Counted from the stretch's first letter, positions 1 through 9,166 are shown. The stretch is 64,000 bases of DNA from Tatumella ptyseos ATCC 33301 (GCF_000735525.1 NZ_JMPR01000013.1:16312-80311), one strand, 5' to 3'. Program-made: numbers and translations. The notes: generated by a model not told the origin, from the letters alone.

Positions 1-264
1 TCCGGGACCGGCCGGTCGGACGGTGTTCTGATGTGGCTCACAAAATACCCTCTGCAGATCCCGAAAACATGATGCACCTCGCTTTTCAGTATTAAAGTTG
101 CATGAATGTTAAATTCTATTGCTACTTTATTTCTATTGCCTCTGTGTGAGGCAAAATATTTCTGAATGCCGGGCGCGGAGTCTCTGACGAAAAACGGGGC
201 CTGCATGCAGGTAGTCAGGGGCCGAAATGCGGATGAGTCAGTGAGCAATGACGGGGGTAGCACT
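1..264. other. upstream region of the CitMHS carrier, no gene seen
   Basis: This stretch holds no convincing coding region. An open frame runs from an ATG at 166 into the carrier gene, but its first 33 codons (Gly, Lys, Asn, Arg and Asp rich) do not look like a membrane-carrier N-terminus. The region is AT-rich at 85-160, as expected for a promoter, but I could not pair a -35 and a -10 box with confidence. A run of five G at about 253-257 serves as the ribosome binding site for the GTG at 265. Confidence 0.5.
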
Positions 265-1575
265 GTGTTAACCATACTGGGTTTTGCGATGGTTGTCTGC
301 TTTATGTATCTGATCATGACCAAACGGATGTCGGCGCTGATTGCCCTGATCATTGTACCGACAGTGTTTGCCCTGGCGGGCGGCTTTTATCACGGTCTGG
401 GAGAGATGATGCTCAGTGGTGTGAAGGCGCTGGCACCGACCGGGGTGATGCTGACTTTTTCGATCCTTTATTTCGGCCTGATGATCGATGCCGGGCTGTT
501 TGATCCGCTGGTGCGTTTTATCCTGAAACTCGTTCGCGGGGATCCTCTCAAAGTTCTGATGGGGACTGCCATCCTGACGTTGCTGGTTTCGCTGGACGGT
601 GACAGTTCTACTACCTATATGATAGCGATTGCCGCGTTTCTTCCGCTGTACCGCAAGCTCGGTATCAATATTCTGGCGATGACCTGCCTGGTCAACCTGG
701 CCAGCGGAATTATGAACCTTTCTCCCTGGGGCGGACCGACGGCCCGTGCCGCCGCCGCGTTACGGATTGATGCACTGGATATTTTCATTCCGATGATCCC
801 GGCGATGTTACTGGCTTGTGTGACTCTGGTGGGTGTGGCCATCGGGTTCGGTCTTCGTGAACGGCGGAGAACGGGCGTACTTCAGGCCGAAGCCCATGAC
901 TATGACGTGATCAGCCTGGGGGCCGGCGATGAGAAAGAGTGCGAGGCCAACCGTCGTCCGAAAATGTTCTGGCCAAACTTTATCCTGACCACCGTATTGC
1001 TTGTGCTGCTGGTGATGGGGGCATTACCGATCCAGATCCTGTTTATGCTGGCGTTTGCTGTGGCCGCGATGCTGAATTACCCGTCCCTGAGCCAGCAGAA
1101 AGAACGGATTGGTGCATATGCCGGGAACGTGCTGGCGGTCACCTCATTAATCTTTGCTGCCGGCATTTTTACCGGCATCCTGTCCGGTACCGGAATGGTG
1201 GATGCAATGGCGAAAAGTCTGCTGGCCGTCATCCCTCATAGTTTTGGTCCTTATCTGGCGGTATTCACGGCTATCGTCAGCCTGCCTTTTACCTTTTTTA
1301 TGTCTAATGATGCGTTCTATTTCGGGATCTTACCGGTCATCGCGCAGACGGCCGCAGGCTATGGTATTTCTCCGGCGGAGATAGCCCGGGCTTCCATTGT
1401 TGGTCAGCCGTTCCATCTGCTGAGCCCGCTGGTTCCCTCGCTTTATCTGCTGGTGGGGCTGGCGAAAGTGGATATCGGTGATCACCAACGGTTTTCGATC
1501 AAGTGGGGGATCCTTATCAGCCTCTCGCTGTTGATCGGCGGGATCCTGTTCGGGGCGATCCCGGTCTACCGCTGA
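265..1575 (+). CDS. CitMHS-family citrate/organic-acid transporter
   Basis: Inner-membrane secondary carrier of the CitMHS family (citrate-metal:H+ symporters), about 436 residues, the usual family length. The protein is a succession of hydrophobic helices from the first residue to the last, with a hydrophilic central loop near residues 200-235 that separates the two halves. The signature stretch LDGDSSTTYMIAI and the later PFTFFMSNDAFYFG are typical of this family. I place the start at the GTG at 265 because a GGGGG Shine-Dalgarno-like run lies about 8 bases before it and the first helix follows at once; the longer frame from 166 adds a non-conserved tail. It is transcribed towards the aminotransferase at 1930. 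Family membership is clear; whether citrate, citrate-metal or another di/tricarboxylate is carried cannot be told. Confidence 0.85.
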   Translation: MLTILGFAMVVCFMYLIMTKRMSALIALIIVPTVFALAGGFYHGLGEMMLSGVKALAPTGVMLTFSILYFGLMIDAGLFDPLVRFILKLVRGDPLKVLMGTAILTLLVSLDGDSSTTYMIAIAAFLPLYRKLGINILAMTCLVNLASGIMNLSPWGGPTARAAAALRIDALDIFIPMIPAMLLACVTLVGVAIGFGLRERRRTGVLQAEAHDYDVISLGAGDEKECEANRRPKMFWPNFILTTVLLVLLVMGALPIQILFMLAFAVAAMLNYPSLSQQKERIGAYAGNVLAVTSLIFAAGIFTGILSGTGMVDAMAKSLLAVIPHSFGPYLAVFTAIVSLPFTFFMSNDAFYFGILPVIAQTAAGYGISPAEIARASIVGQPFHLLSPLVPSLYLLVGLAKVDIGDHQRFSIKWGILISLSLLIGGILFGAIPVYR

Positions 1576-1929
1576 CCGATCCGGCGATCGTTAACCGGAG
1601 AGGGGTCAGACGGTTATCTTATATTTATGGATATATCAGGCTGGCACCTTCTGCATAGGGCCAGCCTTCTGCAACCTACCTGCCTGACCGGGCGTCAGCG
1701 CAGAACTGGCCTGCACCCTGCCATTACCGATGCCGGGCCCCGGAAAACCAGCCTGACAGGTCCGGGGCGGGCAGGTGATGGAGATCGAGGGTCGCGTTAT
1801 CACGGCAGGGCCGGTCATCTGTTTTTCCTATAGGTTAGTTTTTCGATAACCAAAGGTTCAGTAATCGGGATTTAACTTACCTGACCGCTGATTGCACACT
1901 GTTCCTTATCACTGTTATGGGGAATGACT
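1576..1929. other. intergenic region with a hairpin, no gene seen
   Basis: The 354 bases between the carrier and the aminotransferase contain no plausible gene; the short frames present overlap on opposite strands and lack ribosome binding sites. An inverted repeat GGCTGGC/GCCAGCC at 1639-1666 could form a stem behind the carrier gene but has no T-run. The AT-rich part at about 1820-1880 is the likely promoter area of the aminotransferase. Confidence 0.4.
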
Positions 1930-3261
1930 ATGTCTGAATCTATCGATACTTCCGGCCTTAATTTGCAGTCGCACTGGATGCCGTTCAGTGCTAACCGTAA
2001 CTTCCGGCGAGACCCTCGTTTTATTGTTTCCGCAAAAGACCGCTGGCTGACGGATGATAAAGGTCGTCAGTTATTCGATAGTCTGTCAGGGCTGTGGACC
2101 TGCGGCGCAGGCCATTGCCGGAGTGAAATCCAGGCTGCGGTCGCTAAGCAGCTGGGCTCTCTGGATTATGCACCGGCCTTTCAGTATGCCCATCCGTTTT
2201 CATTCCAATTGGCAGAAAAGATAGCGCAACGTATGCCGGGCGATCTCAACCATGTCTTTTTTACCGGTTCGGGGTCGGAGTCCGCCGATACGGCGGTCAA
2301 AATGGCCCGCGGCTACTGGCGTGCGAAGGGGTTACCGGCAAAAACCAAATTTATCGGCCGTGCCCGCGGGTACCACGGGGTCAATATTGCCGGGACCAGC
2401 CTGGGGGGCATTGGCGGTAACCGTAAAATGTTCGGACAGTTTATGGATGTGGATCATTTACCCCACACCTTGCAGACAGATCTGGCCTTTACTCCGGGAC
2501 AAGCCACCACCGGCGGGGTGGAACTGGCCAATGAGATGCTGAAACTGATTGAGCTACACGATGCGTCTAACATTGCCGCGGTCATTGTCGAACCGCTTTC
2601 CGGCTCTGCGGGGGCGATTATCCCGCCACAGGGCTATCTGCAGCGGCTGAGAGAGATTTGTGACCAGCATAATATTCTGCTGATATTTGATGAGGTGATC
2701 ACCGGTTTCGGGCGTATGGGGCGCTGGACAGGGGCTGAGTATTTTGGTGTGACGCCGGATATCCTGAACTTCGCAAAACAGATCACTAACGGTGCGATCC
2801 CGATGGGCGGTGTGGTTGCCCGTAGCGAAATCTATCAGACCTATATGTCCCAGCCCTTGCCGGAACATGCGGTTGAATTCGGTCATGGCTATACCTATTC
2901 AGGGCATCCTGTCGCCTGTGCCGCGGGGCTGGCCACCCTGGATCTGCTGGAAAAAGACGACCTGATCAGCCGCTCAGCAGAACTGGCACCGGTATTTGAG
3001 AAAACACTGCACAGCCTGCGTGATTGCCCGAATGTCGTGGATATCCGTAACTGCGGGCTGGTGGGTGCCATTCAGCTGGCTCCCCGCGACGGCGATGCCG
3101 CCATCCGGCCTTTTGATGCCGGTATGGCACTCTGGAAAGCCGGTTTCTATGTGCGTTTCGGCGGAGACACGCTGCAATTCGGACCGATGTTTACCACGCA
3201 GCCTGAGGAGCTGGATCGGCTGTTTGATGCGGTGGGTGAATCCTTACACGGAATTGACTAA
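1930..3261 (+). CDS. class III aminotransferase, omega-amino acid:pyruvate type
   Basis: PLP-dependent class III (subgroup II) aminotransferase, 443 residues, closest by motif to beta-alanine/omega-amino acid:pyruvate aminotransferases: the N-terminal HWMPFSANRNF, the FTGSGSESADTAVKMAR phosphate-binding segment and LLIFDEVITGFGRMG are characteristic. Lys283 in NFAKQITNG is the expected Schiff-base lysine and the Asp of FDEV pairs with the pyridine nitrogen. ATG 1930 is chosen over ATG 1924 because GGGG at 1919-1922 is then well spaced. The gene stands alone after the CitMHS carrier (354 base gap) and ends in a strong terminator. The amino donor (beta-alanine, taurine-like or polyamine-derived) cannot be fixed from sequence. 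Confidence 0.9.
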   Translation: MSESIDTSGLNLQSHWMPFSANRNFRRDPRFIVSAKDRWLTDDKGRQLFDSLSGLWTCGAGHCRSEIQAAVAKQLGSLDYAPAFQYAHPFSFQLAEKIAQRMPGDLNHVFFTGSGSESADTAVKMARGYWRAKGLPAKTKFIGRARGYHGVNIAGTSLGGIGGNRKMFGQFMDVDHLPHTLQTDLAFTPGQATTGGVELANEMLKLIELHDASNIAAVIVEPLSGSAGAIIPPQGYLQRLREICDQHNILLIFDEVITGFGRMGRWTGAEYFGVTPDILNFAKQITNGAIPMGGVVARSEIYQTYMSQPLPEHAVEFGHGYTYSGHPVACAAGLATLDLLEKDDLISRSAELAPVFEKTLHSLRDCPNVVDIRNCGLVGAIQLAPRDGDAAIRPFDAGMALWKAGFYVRFGGDTLQFGPMFTTQPEELDRLFDAVGESLHGID

Positions 3262-3291
3262 GTCCCGTCGGACACCACAAAAATTGTATCG

Positions 3292-3315
3292 GCCGGGCTT
3301 ATGCCCGGCTTTTTT
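3292..3315 (+). terminator. Rho-independent terminator of the aminotransferase gene
   Basis: Perfect 7-bp stem GCCGGGC/GCCCGGC with a TTAT loop, followed by six T. It lies 30 bases after the aminotransferase stop codon. Confidence 0.9.
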
Positions 3316-3900
3316 GATCTCGCTGGCCGGGCAAAAAGGAACGGGCGTTCAGAGGTATCCGGCAACTGTGCGGCCTGCGGGGATGAGAAGTGTTGGCAGT
3401 TTCTGACGGATATCAATGCCTGCAGATCCTTCTTCCGGGATCCGGATAGGGTACCCTGACTGGCGGACAGCTCAGTAAAAACCCACTTTTCAGTATACCG
3501 TTTAAACTCTGCGCTGAAATTCCTTTTGATTTAAACATCTGTAATGTTCTGAGATGAGCATATGACCTTTCAGGTGGCTAAATTCAGTGTGCCGCTACAG
3601 CTGAGTTTTAGCCATTGTCTGGCAGAGATCCTCCGGCTTGCCATGGCCCACGTCGGGGCCGTCCCGGGTATCTGAAACACTTCTGCAGGCTTAAGCCCCC
3701 TCCGGGACGCAAGTTGTAATATAAAAGAAAAAGCAGGCCAAAGACGTTAAAATATCCGCAAAAAAATACCGCTCACCTTGAGCCTTTCGTGTTTACCGGG
3801 AGGGGATTTTTTCTTTATTTGCAGACTGAAAAAAATAGCTCTATGACACAGATATGGCCGGCAAAAAAACGGCCACTCCCTTATTTTTTCCTGATTATGG
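3316..3900. other. long intergenic stretch ahead of hipB, no gene seen
   Basis: About 585 bases without a credible gene or RNA. Composition changes to AT-rich from about 3715 towards the hip locus. No integrase, transposase fragment or tRNA-like sequence was seen, so nothing here shows how the toxin-antitoxin locus arrived. Confidence 0.45.
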
Positions 3901-3975
3901 TGTCATATATGACACTTTGATATATATATGACAATGATAATGTCAAATTCGACAAGGTAAGGTTCATATATGACA
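3901..3975 (+). promoter_or_regulatory. four phased operator-like palindromes of the hipBST promoter
   Basis: A perfect 14-bp palindrome TGTCATATATGACA sits at 3901-3914. Related 14-mers follow at 3920-3933 (right half TGACA intact), 3941-3954 (TGTCAAATTCGACA, outer arms perfect) and 3962-3975 (12 of 14 matching the first), the last one covering the hipB start codon. Centres are 19, 21 and 21 bp apart, about two helical turns, so bound dimers would lie on one DNA face. Multiple operators with two-turn spacing are known for HipB proteins; that HipB binds here is inferred. A GATAAT at 3936-3941 could be a -10 box inside the array. Confidence 0.7.
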
Positions 3976-4200
3976 CTTTTTCCTGAGCGTATTTTTTCCA
4001 CTCTGAATGAGGAGGAGCTAAGTATTGAACTGAAAAAGCGCATGAAAGAGCTTCAGATCAATTATGAGGATATGTCGTTACAGATTGGCGTATCACTCTC
4101 TACCTTTAAGCGAATGATTAACCGGCCATACCAGGCAAAGTATAGCCAGGTGGTCGATCTTGTTCGTGAGCTTGGGGGGGCAATTTGCATAGAAATGTAA
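3970..4200 (+). CDS. hipB: HipB-like HTH antitoxin/repressor of a HipBST system
   Basis: Small DNA-binding protein, 76 residues, with a Cro/C1-type helix-turn-helix at about residues 22-62 (KKRMKELQINYEDMSLQIGV followed by SLSTFKRM). In hipBST loci HipB is the autorepressor, binding operators in its own promoter together with HipS and HipT. The gene starts within the fourth palindrome of the operator array and its stop codon TAA overlaps an ATG (TAATG) in the hipS frame, showing translational coupling. It is shorter than HipB of classical hipBA loci (about 88 residues). Identification rests on HTH character plus the downstream hipS and hipT. Confidence 0.85.
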   Translation: MTLFPERIFSTLNEEELSIELKKRMKELQINYEDMSLQIGVSLSTFKRMINRPYQAKYSQVVDLVRELGGAICIEM

Positions 4201-4499
4201 TGGTTTATCTGCACAGCACTCTGGCCGGCATGCTGACTCAGTCGGATAAAGGGTATACATTCAGCTATCAGCCTGATTATCAGGGCCGTGCAATATCGCT
4301 CAGTCTACCCCTGAATGGCGGGCCTTTTTTTTCTGAAGTCCTGCATCCCTTTTTTCAGGGACTCGCGCCCGAAGGATGGCTTAGAAAACGGTATTCGGAG
4401 ATTCAACACCTTGATGAAAAAGACCTGCTCGGAATGCTGATTGCGAACAATCAGGACTTGCTCGGAGCGATTACCCTGGAGCTAAATAATGACGTATGA
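4185..4499 (+). CDS. hipS: HipS-like antitoxin (separate HipA N-terminal domain)
   Basis: A stand-alone protein matching the HipA N-terminal subdomain 1, 104 residues from TTG 4185 or 99 from ATG 4200, instead of being fused to the kinase as in HipA. In the HipBST system HipS, not HipB, neutralises the kinase by placing a conserved Trp in its active site; a Trp is present at residue 65 (from the TTG) in PEGWLRKR. TTG 4185 has a G7 run only four bases upstream, while ATG 4200 overlaps the hipB stop; the start is undecided. Its last 11 bases overlap hipT, which favours balanced co-translation. Residues SLSLPLNGGPF and the GLAPEGWLR segment are the clearest HipA-N hallmarks. Confidence 0.85.
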   Translation: MHRNVMVYLHSTLAGMLTQSDKGYTFSYQPDYQGRAISLSLPLNGGPFFSEVLHPFFQGLAPEGWLRKRYSEIQHLDEKDLLGMLIANNQDLLGAITLELNNDV

Positions 4500-5517
4500 A
4501 AGGTGCCTGATAGGGCTTCATCCGTTGAAGCAGAAAGAAAAAGCCGCAGGGCGATGTGTGAAAGAATCACAAGCCTTATTCGGTAAAGACAGTGATATAT
4601 ATCAGCTGCCATTTACCCGCAGTGATTTTGTCAGGACACAGCCCGCTAAGCAGAAGGGGATGAGTATCTCCGGCGTGCAGCCAAAACTATCTTTACGGAT
4701 GAGTGATCAGGGCCAGCTTGAGGTTACACCCACCAGCGGGGAATATATTCTTAAGCCCTCCCCTGAGCAATTCCCGGGGCTGGCAGAAAATGAACATGCC
4801 ATTATGTGCTGTATGAAGGAACTGGACTTTGATATTCCTGGTTTCGGGCTGATCCCATTCGCTGGAGAGGACGGGCAGGAGCGGGCTGAGCTGGCTTTTA
4901 TTATCGAACGTTATGATCGCCATGGCAGCGTTAAAGTTCACCAGGAACAATTAGACGGTGCGATGTCCGTGAATGATAAATATGGCCTGAATGCCGTGGG
5001 GCAGCCAGCGATCAGCTATGAGCAGGCAGCACGCTTTCTGGTAACGAACGTGGATGGCTCACTGCAGTCGAAACGAGAAATTTTCAAACGGGTTGTTTGT
5101 GCTTATATGCTCGGAAATAACGACTTTCATCTGCGAAATATTGGTATTATTCACCCTGCGAATGGGCCTCTGTTACTTGCGCCGGTTTATGATTTTGTGA
5201 GTGTTGTGCCGTACCATGAATCGTTCGGTTCGACTCTGGCCCTCCCGCTACTGGCGCGTGAAGAATGCGACCAGTCATTAGCTGACGGCCTGGACTCGGG
5301 TATTGGTGAATATATCGGGTATGACTTCCTGGAGTTTGCCCGTGGCATAGGACTGAATGAAAATCTTGCTAAGAAAGAGCTCGATAAGCTTCTGCTTGCA
5401 CAAGAAAAAATCTTCGGGATCATCAACGACAGTTATATGTCAGATGAACATAAAGAAAAGGTCACTCAATATATTAACAGGCGGATGATGCTGCTTGATA
5501 TGACAGATAAACCCTGA
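4489..5517 (+). CDS. hipT: HipT-like serine/threonine kinase toxin
   Basis: HipA-like kinase of 342 residues lacking the N-terminal subdomain, which is encoded separately by hipS. The Gly-rich loop region holds S59-I60-S61 followed by GVQPKLSL; the S-I-S motif is the autophosphorylation site of characterised HipT. Other kinase features are Lys89 (ILKP), the catalytic loop GNNDFHLRN with Asp212 and Asn217, and the metal-binding Asp235 in VYDFVS. All key residues are present, so the toxin should be active. Characterised HipT phosphorylates tryptophanyl-tRNA synthetase, halting translation; the same target is inferred only. The gene is third in the hipB-hipS-hipT operon and overlaps hipS by 11 bases. 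Confidence 0.9.
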   Translation: MTYERCLIGLHPLKQKEKAAGRCVKESQALFGKDSDIYQLPFTRSDFVRTQPAKQKGMSISGVQPKLSLRMSDQGQLEVTPTSGEYILKPSPEQFPGLAENEHAIMCCMKELDFDIPGFGLIPFAGEDGQERAELAFIIERYDRHGSVKVHQEQLDGAMSVNDKYGLNAVGQPAISYEQAARFLVTNVDGSLQSKREIFKRVVCAYMLGNNDFHLRNIGIIHPANGPLLLAPVYDFVSVVPYHESFGSTLALPLLAREECDQSLADGLDSGIGEYIGYDFLEFARGIGLNENLAKKELDKLLLAQEKIFGIINDSYMSDEHKEKVTQYINRRMMLLDMTDKP

Positions 5518-5791
5518 TAATCCATCCTGTTGTAAATATGACCCAGGCTTCTTATCTCCGGACTGTCGGACGACCAGTCAAAACCGTATTTTCAGGGAGT
5601 TGATAACCGATTAAAAGTCCGGCTTCTGATTTCCTGCTGAAGCCGCTCTTCAGGCTATATTCGGAGGCAGTCCGGCGGCGATTTTACAGGAGAAAAGATA
5701 ATCTCGTTGGGTACGTTTGAACTCAGTCATTATCACGTTTTCCGTAATAGGGTCAGAAAGTGTTAACGCTATTCAGGGCGGGTCAATATCA
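5518..5791. other. intergenic region between hipT and gor, no gene seen
   Basis: No coding frame with a ribosome binding site was found. A weak inverted repeat GGCTTC/GAAGCC at 5621-5644 could form a hairpin behind hipT but lacks a T-run. The right edge is the gor terminator. Confidence 0.4.
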
Positions 5792-5818
5792 ATAAAAAAG
5801 CCCGTCGGTGACGGGCTT
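5792..5818 (-). terminator. Rho-independent terminator of gor
   Basis: Stem AAGCCCGTC/GACGGGCTT; on the minus strand it is followed by a run of six T. It lies about 45 bases after the gor stop codon. Confidence 0.85.
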
Positions 5819-5861
5819 AATGCAGACATTAGCACCCGGCTGACCCGGATGCGGGCTGTGA

Positions 5862-7214
5862 TCAGCGCATTGTCACAAATTCTTCTGCCCCGGTCGGGTG
5901 AATAGCGACGGTGTTATCAAAGTCTTTCTTGGTCGCGCCCATTTTCAGTGCGACCGCAAAGCCCTGCAACATTTCGTCCATACCAAAACCGATGCCATGA
6001 ATACCGACGATTTTTTCTTCCGGACCGGCACACACCAGCTTCATACGGCAGGGCTGGCGATGCTGTGTTACCGCGGTATACATGGCGGTGAAGGAGGAGG
6101 TATATACCTTCACGGCGTCGTCACCATACTGTTCACGGGCCTGAGGTTCGGATAAACCTACGGTGCCGATAGGCGGGTGACTGAAGACCACCGTCGGAAT
6201 ATTGCTGTAGTCCAGATGCTCGTCCGGTTTGTTGTTAAACAGACGTTCGGACAGACGACGACCCGCAGCGACTGCGACCGGTGTGAGTTCAACCGCTCCG
6301 GTATTATCGCCGACGGCATAGATGCCAGGCACGGAGGTGTTCTGGAATTTATCCACCACAATGTGCCCTTTATCGTTCAGTTCGACGCCGGTGACCGCCA
6401 GGTTCAGGTTATCCGTCGCCGGTTGACGGCCAATGGCCCAGACCAGGCAATCGACGGTGTAGCTGTCGCCGTTTTCCAGTGTCAGTGTCAGGCTGCCATC
6501 TGCATTTTTATCGACTTTCTGCGGCGTCGCATGGGTATGCAGGAGTGGCCCTTCGGCATTCATCACTTCGACCAGGGTTTCCGATAATAACGGATCAAAC
6601 TGACGTAACGGTGACTGCTTACGAACAAACAGATGGGTCTCTGCCCCCAGGCCGTTGACCACGCCGGCAATCTCGACGGCAATATATCCGGCCCCGACCA
6701 CGGCGACACGTTTTGGCAGTTCCTGCAGGTCAAAGAACCCGTCAGAATCAATACCATACTCAGCCCCCGGGATGTCCGGGTGGCTCGGACGTCCGCCGGT
6801 CGCAATCAGAATATGATCAGCGGTGATTTGCTCACCGTTAACTTCAACGGTATGGGCATCAATAAAGCGTGCAAACCCTTTGATAACGTCGACTTTATTT
6901 TTACCCAGAACATTGTCATAGGAATTGTGGATACGATCGATATAGGCCGTACGGCTTTTCACCAGCGTTGCCCAGTCGAAATGGTTTACGGTGGTATCGA
7001 AACCATAATCCGGACCATACAGCTTAATGGCTTCGGCGATCTGTGCAGCGTGCCACATGACCTTCTTAGGTACACAGCCGACGTTCACACAGGTGCCACC
7101 CAGCTCTTTTGCTTCAATCAGGGCACATTTCCTGCCATACATCGCTGCACGGTTAATGGATGCAATACCGCCACTGCCGCCGCCAATAGCAAGATAGTCA
7201 TAATGTTTAGTCAT
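5862..7214 (-). CDS. gor: glutathione reductase
   Basis: Cytoplasmic FAD- and NADPH-dependent enzyme that reduces glutathione disulphide; 450 residues, the same as E. coli Gor. The N-terminal FAD-binding GGGSGG is at residues 11-16, the redox-active disulphide Cys42/Cys47 in GGTCVNVGC, the NADPH Rossmann segment VGAGYIAVE near residue 175, and the C-terminal HPTGAEEF with His439 and Glu444 that complete the partner active site. It is transcribed away from rbn and ends in its own terminator. Gene order with rlmJ and prlC follows that of E. coli, but here rbn lies in between and gor points away from rlmJ's partner genes. Confidence 0.98.
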   Translation of the reverse strand: MTKHYDYLAIGGGSGGIASINRAAMYGRKCALIEAKELGGTCVNVGCVPKKVMWHAAQIAEAIKLYGPDYGFDTTVNHFDWATLVKSRTAYIDRIHNSYDNVLGKNKVDVIKGFARFIDAHTVEVNGEQITADHILIATGGRPSHPDIPGAEYGIDSDGFFDLQELPKRVAVVGAGYIAVEIAGVVNGLGAETHLFVRKQSPLRQFDPLLSETLVEVMNAEGPLLHTHATPQKVDKNADGSLTLTLENGDSYTVDCLVWAIGRQPATDNLNLAVTGVELNDKGHIVVDKFQNTSVPGIYAVGDNTGAVELTPVAVAAGRRLSERLFNNKPDEHLDYSNIPTVVFSHPPIGTVGLSEPQAREQYGDDAVKVYTSSFTAMYTAVTQHRQPCRMKLVCAGPEEKIVGIHGIGFGMDEMLQGFAVALKMGATKKDFDNTVAIHPTGAEEFVTMR

Positions 7215-7410
7215 TGAAAATGTCCGTCCGTTTCGGGTTGAGCAGAATGTTGTGCCTGGCTCAGGCCATCACCGGATAGCCGCAGGCAGTGTCTGCTGTA
7301 CTGTATTTCATGCCGACCAGTGTAACGCGACTCCGGCAAATGCCGCAAAGTTTGCACCTATGGTTGTGATAGGATGCCCACTGGTCTGACTCAACTACTG
7401 GAAGCATAGC

Positions 7411-8319
7411 ATGTACCTGACTTTTCTGGGCACCTGCGCAGGGGTTCCCAGCCTGCAACGTAATGTCACCGCCATCGCGCTGTCGCTGCCGCCGGGAGGT
7501 GACTGGCTGTTTGACTGCGGTGAAGCGACCCAGCACCAGTATATGCGCAGTGCGTTAAAGCCCGGCAAACTGGAAAAAATCTTTATCACGCATCTGCATG
7601 GGGATCATATCTTCGGATTGCCGGGCCTGCTGACCAGCCGGTCGATGGCCAGTATCAGCCAGCCGCTGACGATTTACGGCCCGCCCGGGATCAAAGCCTT
7701 CGTGGACAATGCACTGTCACTCAGCAGTTCCTGGGTGAGTTTCCCGATGGAAATCATAGAGATTGAAGCCGGCGTGGTGCTGGATGACGGTGAATATCGC
7801 GTCACTGCGTACCCGATGAACCATGTCGTACCCTGTCTGGGTTACCGTATTGAACAACACGATAAACCCGGCACACTGGATGCAGCCCGGCTGAAGGCCG
7901 ACGGGATCCCTTCCGGTCCGTGGTTTCAGTTACTGAAACAGGGAAAAACCGTGACACTGGACGACGGACGTCAGATTGACGGCACCGCGTATCTGGGCCC
8001 TGCCGTGAAAGGAAAATCGGTCGCTATTTTCGGGGATACGGCACCGGCAGAAGCCAGTCTGAGCCTGGCGCGAGGGGTGGATGTGATGGTGCATGAAACC
8101 ACGCTGGAAGCGGCTATGGCAGAGAAAGCCAACAGTCGGGGCCATTCAACCACGATACAGGCCGCACAGATAGCCCGCGATGCCGGGGCCGGTCGGCTGA
8201 TTGCGACACACTTCAGCTCACGGTACGGGGCACAGGATATGCCCCGGTTACTGGCAGAGTGCCAGTCAGTGTTTACAGCCACCGGACTGGCACAGGATTT
8301 TGCCGTGGTCGAAATCTGA
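7411..8319 (+). CDS. rbn: ribonuclease BN / tRNase Z family metallo-beta-lactamase
   Basis: Zinc-dependent RNase BN (ElaC) that processes tRNA 3' ends; 302 residues against about 305 in E. coli. The metallo-beta-lactamase signature HLHGDH lies at residues 61-66 (His61, His63, Asp65, His66), with further ligands in YPMNHVV, FGDTA and the late ATHFSSRY. The opening LGTCAGVPS is the LGTxAGxP pattern of the family. It is divergent from gor over 196 bases and its stop is only four bases from the end of the convergent rlmJ. In E. coli elaC/rbn lies far from gor, so this is a local difference in gene order. Confidence 0.95.
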   Translation: MYLTFLGTCAGVPSLQRNVTAIALSLPPGGDWLFDCGEATQHQYMRSALKPGKLEKIFITHLHGDHIFGLPGLLTSRSMASISQPLTIYGPPGIKAFVDNALSLSSSWVSFPMEIIEIEAGVVLDDGEYRVTAYPMNHVVPCLGYRIEQHDKPGTLDAARLKADGIPSGPWFQLLKQGKTVTLDDGRQIDGTAYLGPAVKGKSVAIFGDTAPAEASLSLARGVDVMVHETTLEAAMAEKANSRGHSTTIQAAQIARDAGAGRLIATHFSSRYGAQDMPRLLAECQSVFTATGLAQDFAVVEI

Positions 8320-8323
8320 GAAA

Positions 8324-9166
8324 TTACTCCGGGACCACCCAGTTCACCAGGGTGTGTCCGGTGCCGGCAGGCGAAAGTTGTTTGTGCAGCCACGGCAGCA
8401 CCGCTTCCATTTCTGCCGCCAGCTTCCACGGGGGATTAATAACAATCATACCGGAGGCAGTCATACCGCGCTGGTCGCTGTCCGGACGTACCGCCAGTTC
8501 AATCTGCAGGATGCGCTTAATCCCGGTCGCCTGTAATTCGCTCAGCATACGTTTAATCTGCTGACGCAGAACGACCGGATACCAGAGAGCAAATACCCCG
8601 GTGGCAAAACGTTTGTAGCCTTCACGGATCCCGTCAACTACGGCCTGGTAATCGCTCTTCATCTCGTAGGGAGGGTCAATCAGGATCAGGCCCCGGCGCG
8701 CCGCCGGCGGCAGTTTTGCTTTCAGTTGCTGGTAACCATCGCCACGGGCAACGCGTGCGCGGTCATCTTTCAGAAATTCATTACGTAATAACGGATAATC
8801 TGTCGGATGCAGTTCGGTCAGTTCGATAGTGTCCTGCGCTCGTAACAGATGACGGGCAATCAGCGGGGAGCCAGGGTAATACTTCAGACGACCGGATGGA
8901 TTCAGTGCACTGACCGCAGAAAGATACGGTTGCAGTTGCTCCGGGGCTTCCGGGTTTTGCCAGAGACGACCAATGCCTTCCATATACTCCCCGGTACGCT
9001 CCGCATGCTCACTGTTCAGTAAGTAGCGCCCGGCACCGGCGTGAGTATCCAGATAGAGAAACGGTTTCTCTTTTTCACTGAGTGACTGGATGATCAGGCT
9101 CTGAACGGTATGTTTTAACACATCCGCATGATTACCTGCGTGGAAACTATGACGATAGCTCAGCAT
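8324..9166 (-). CDS. rlmJ: 23S rRNA (adenine2030-N6)-methyltransferase
   Basis: SAM-dependent enzyme making m6A2030 in 23S rRNA, formerly YhiR; 280 residues as in E. coli. The start MLSYRHSFHAGNHADVLKH is nearly universal in the family, the SAM-binding stretch is LDTHAGAGRY (residues 39-48), and the N6-adenine catalytic motif DPPY has Asp164. The gene is divergent from prlC and ends four bases from the rbn stop, so the two transcripts must overlap or share an unseen termination signal. Confidence 0.97.
   Translation of the reverse strand: MLSYRHSFHAGNHADVLKHTVQSLIIQSLSEKEKPFLYLDTHAGAGRYLLNSEHAERTGEYMEGIGRLWQNPEAPEQLQPYLSAVSALNPSGRLKYYPGSPLIARHLLRAQDTIELTELHPTDYPLLRNEFLKDDRARVARGDGYQQLKAKLPPAARRGLILIDPPYEMKSDYQAVVDGIREGYKRFATGVFALWYPVVLRQQIKRMLSELQATGIKRILQIELAVRPDSDQRGMTASGMIVINPPWKLAAEMEAVLPWLHKQLSPAGTGHTLVNWVVPE

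Noticed and set aside
1636-1833. Opposite-strand short frames in the spacer after the CitMHS gene
   Set aside because: Mutually overlapping, Pro/Arg/Gly rich and without ribosome binding sites.
6633-7217. 194-codon frame opposite gor
   Set aside because: Lies wholly antisense to the well-identified glutathione reductase gene; a codon-bias shadow.
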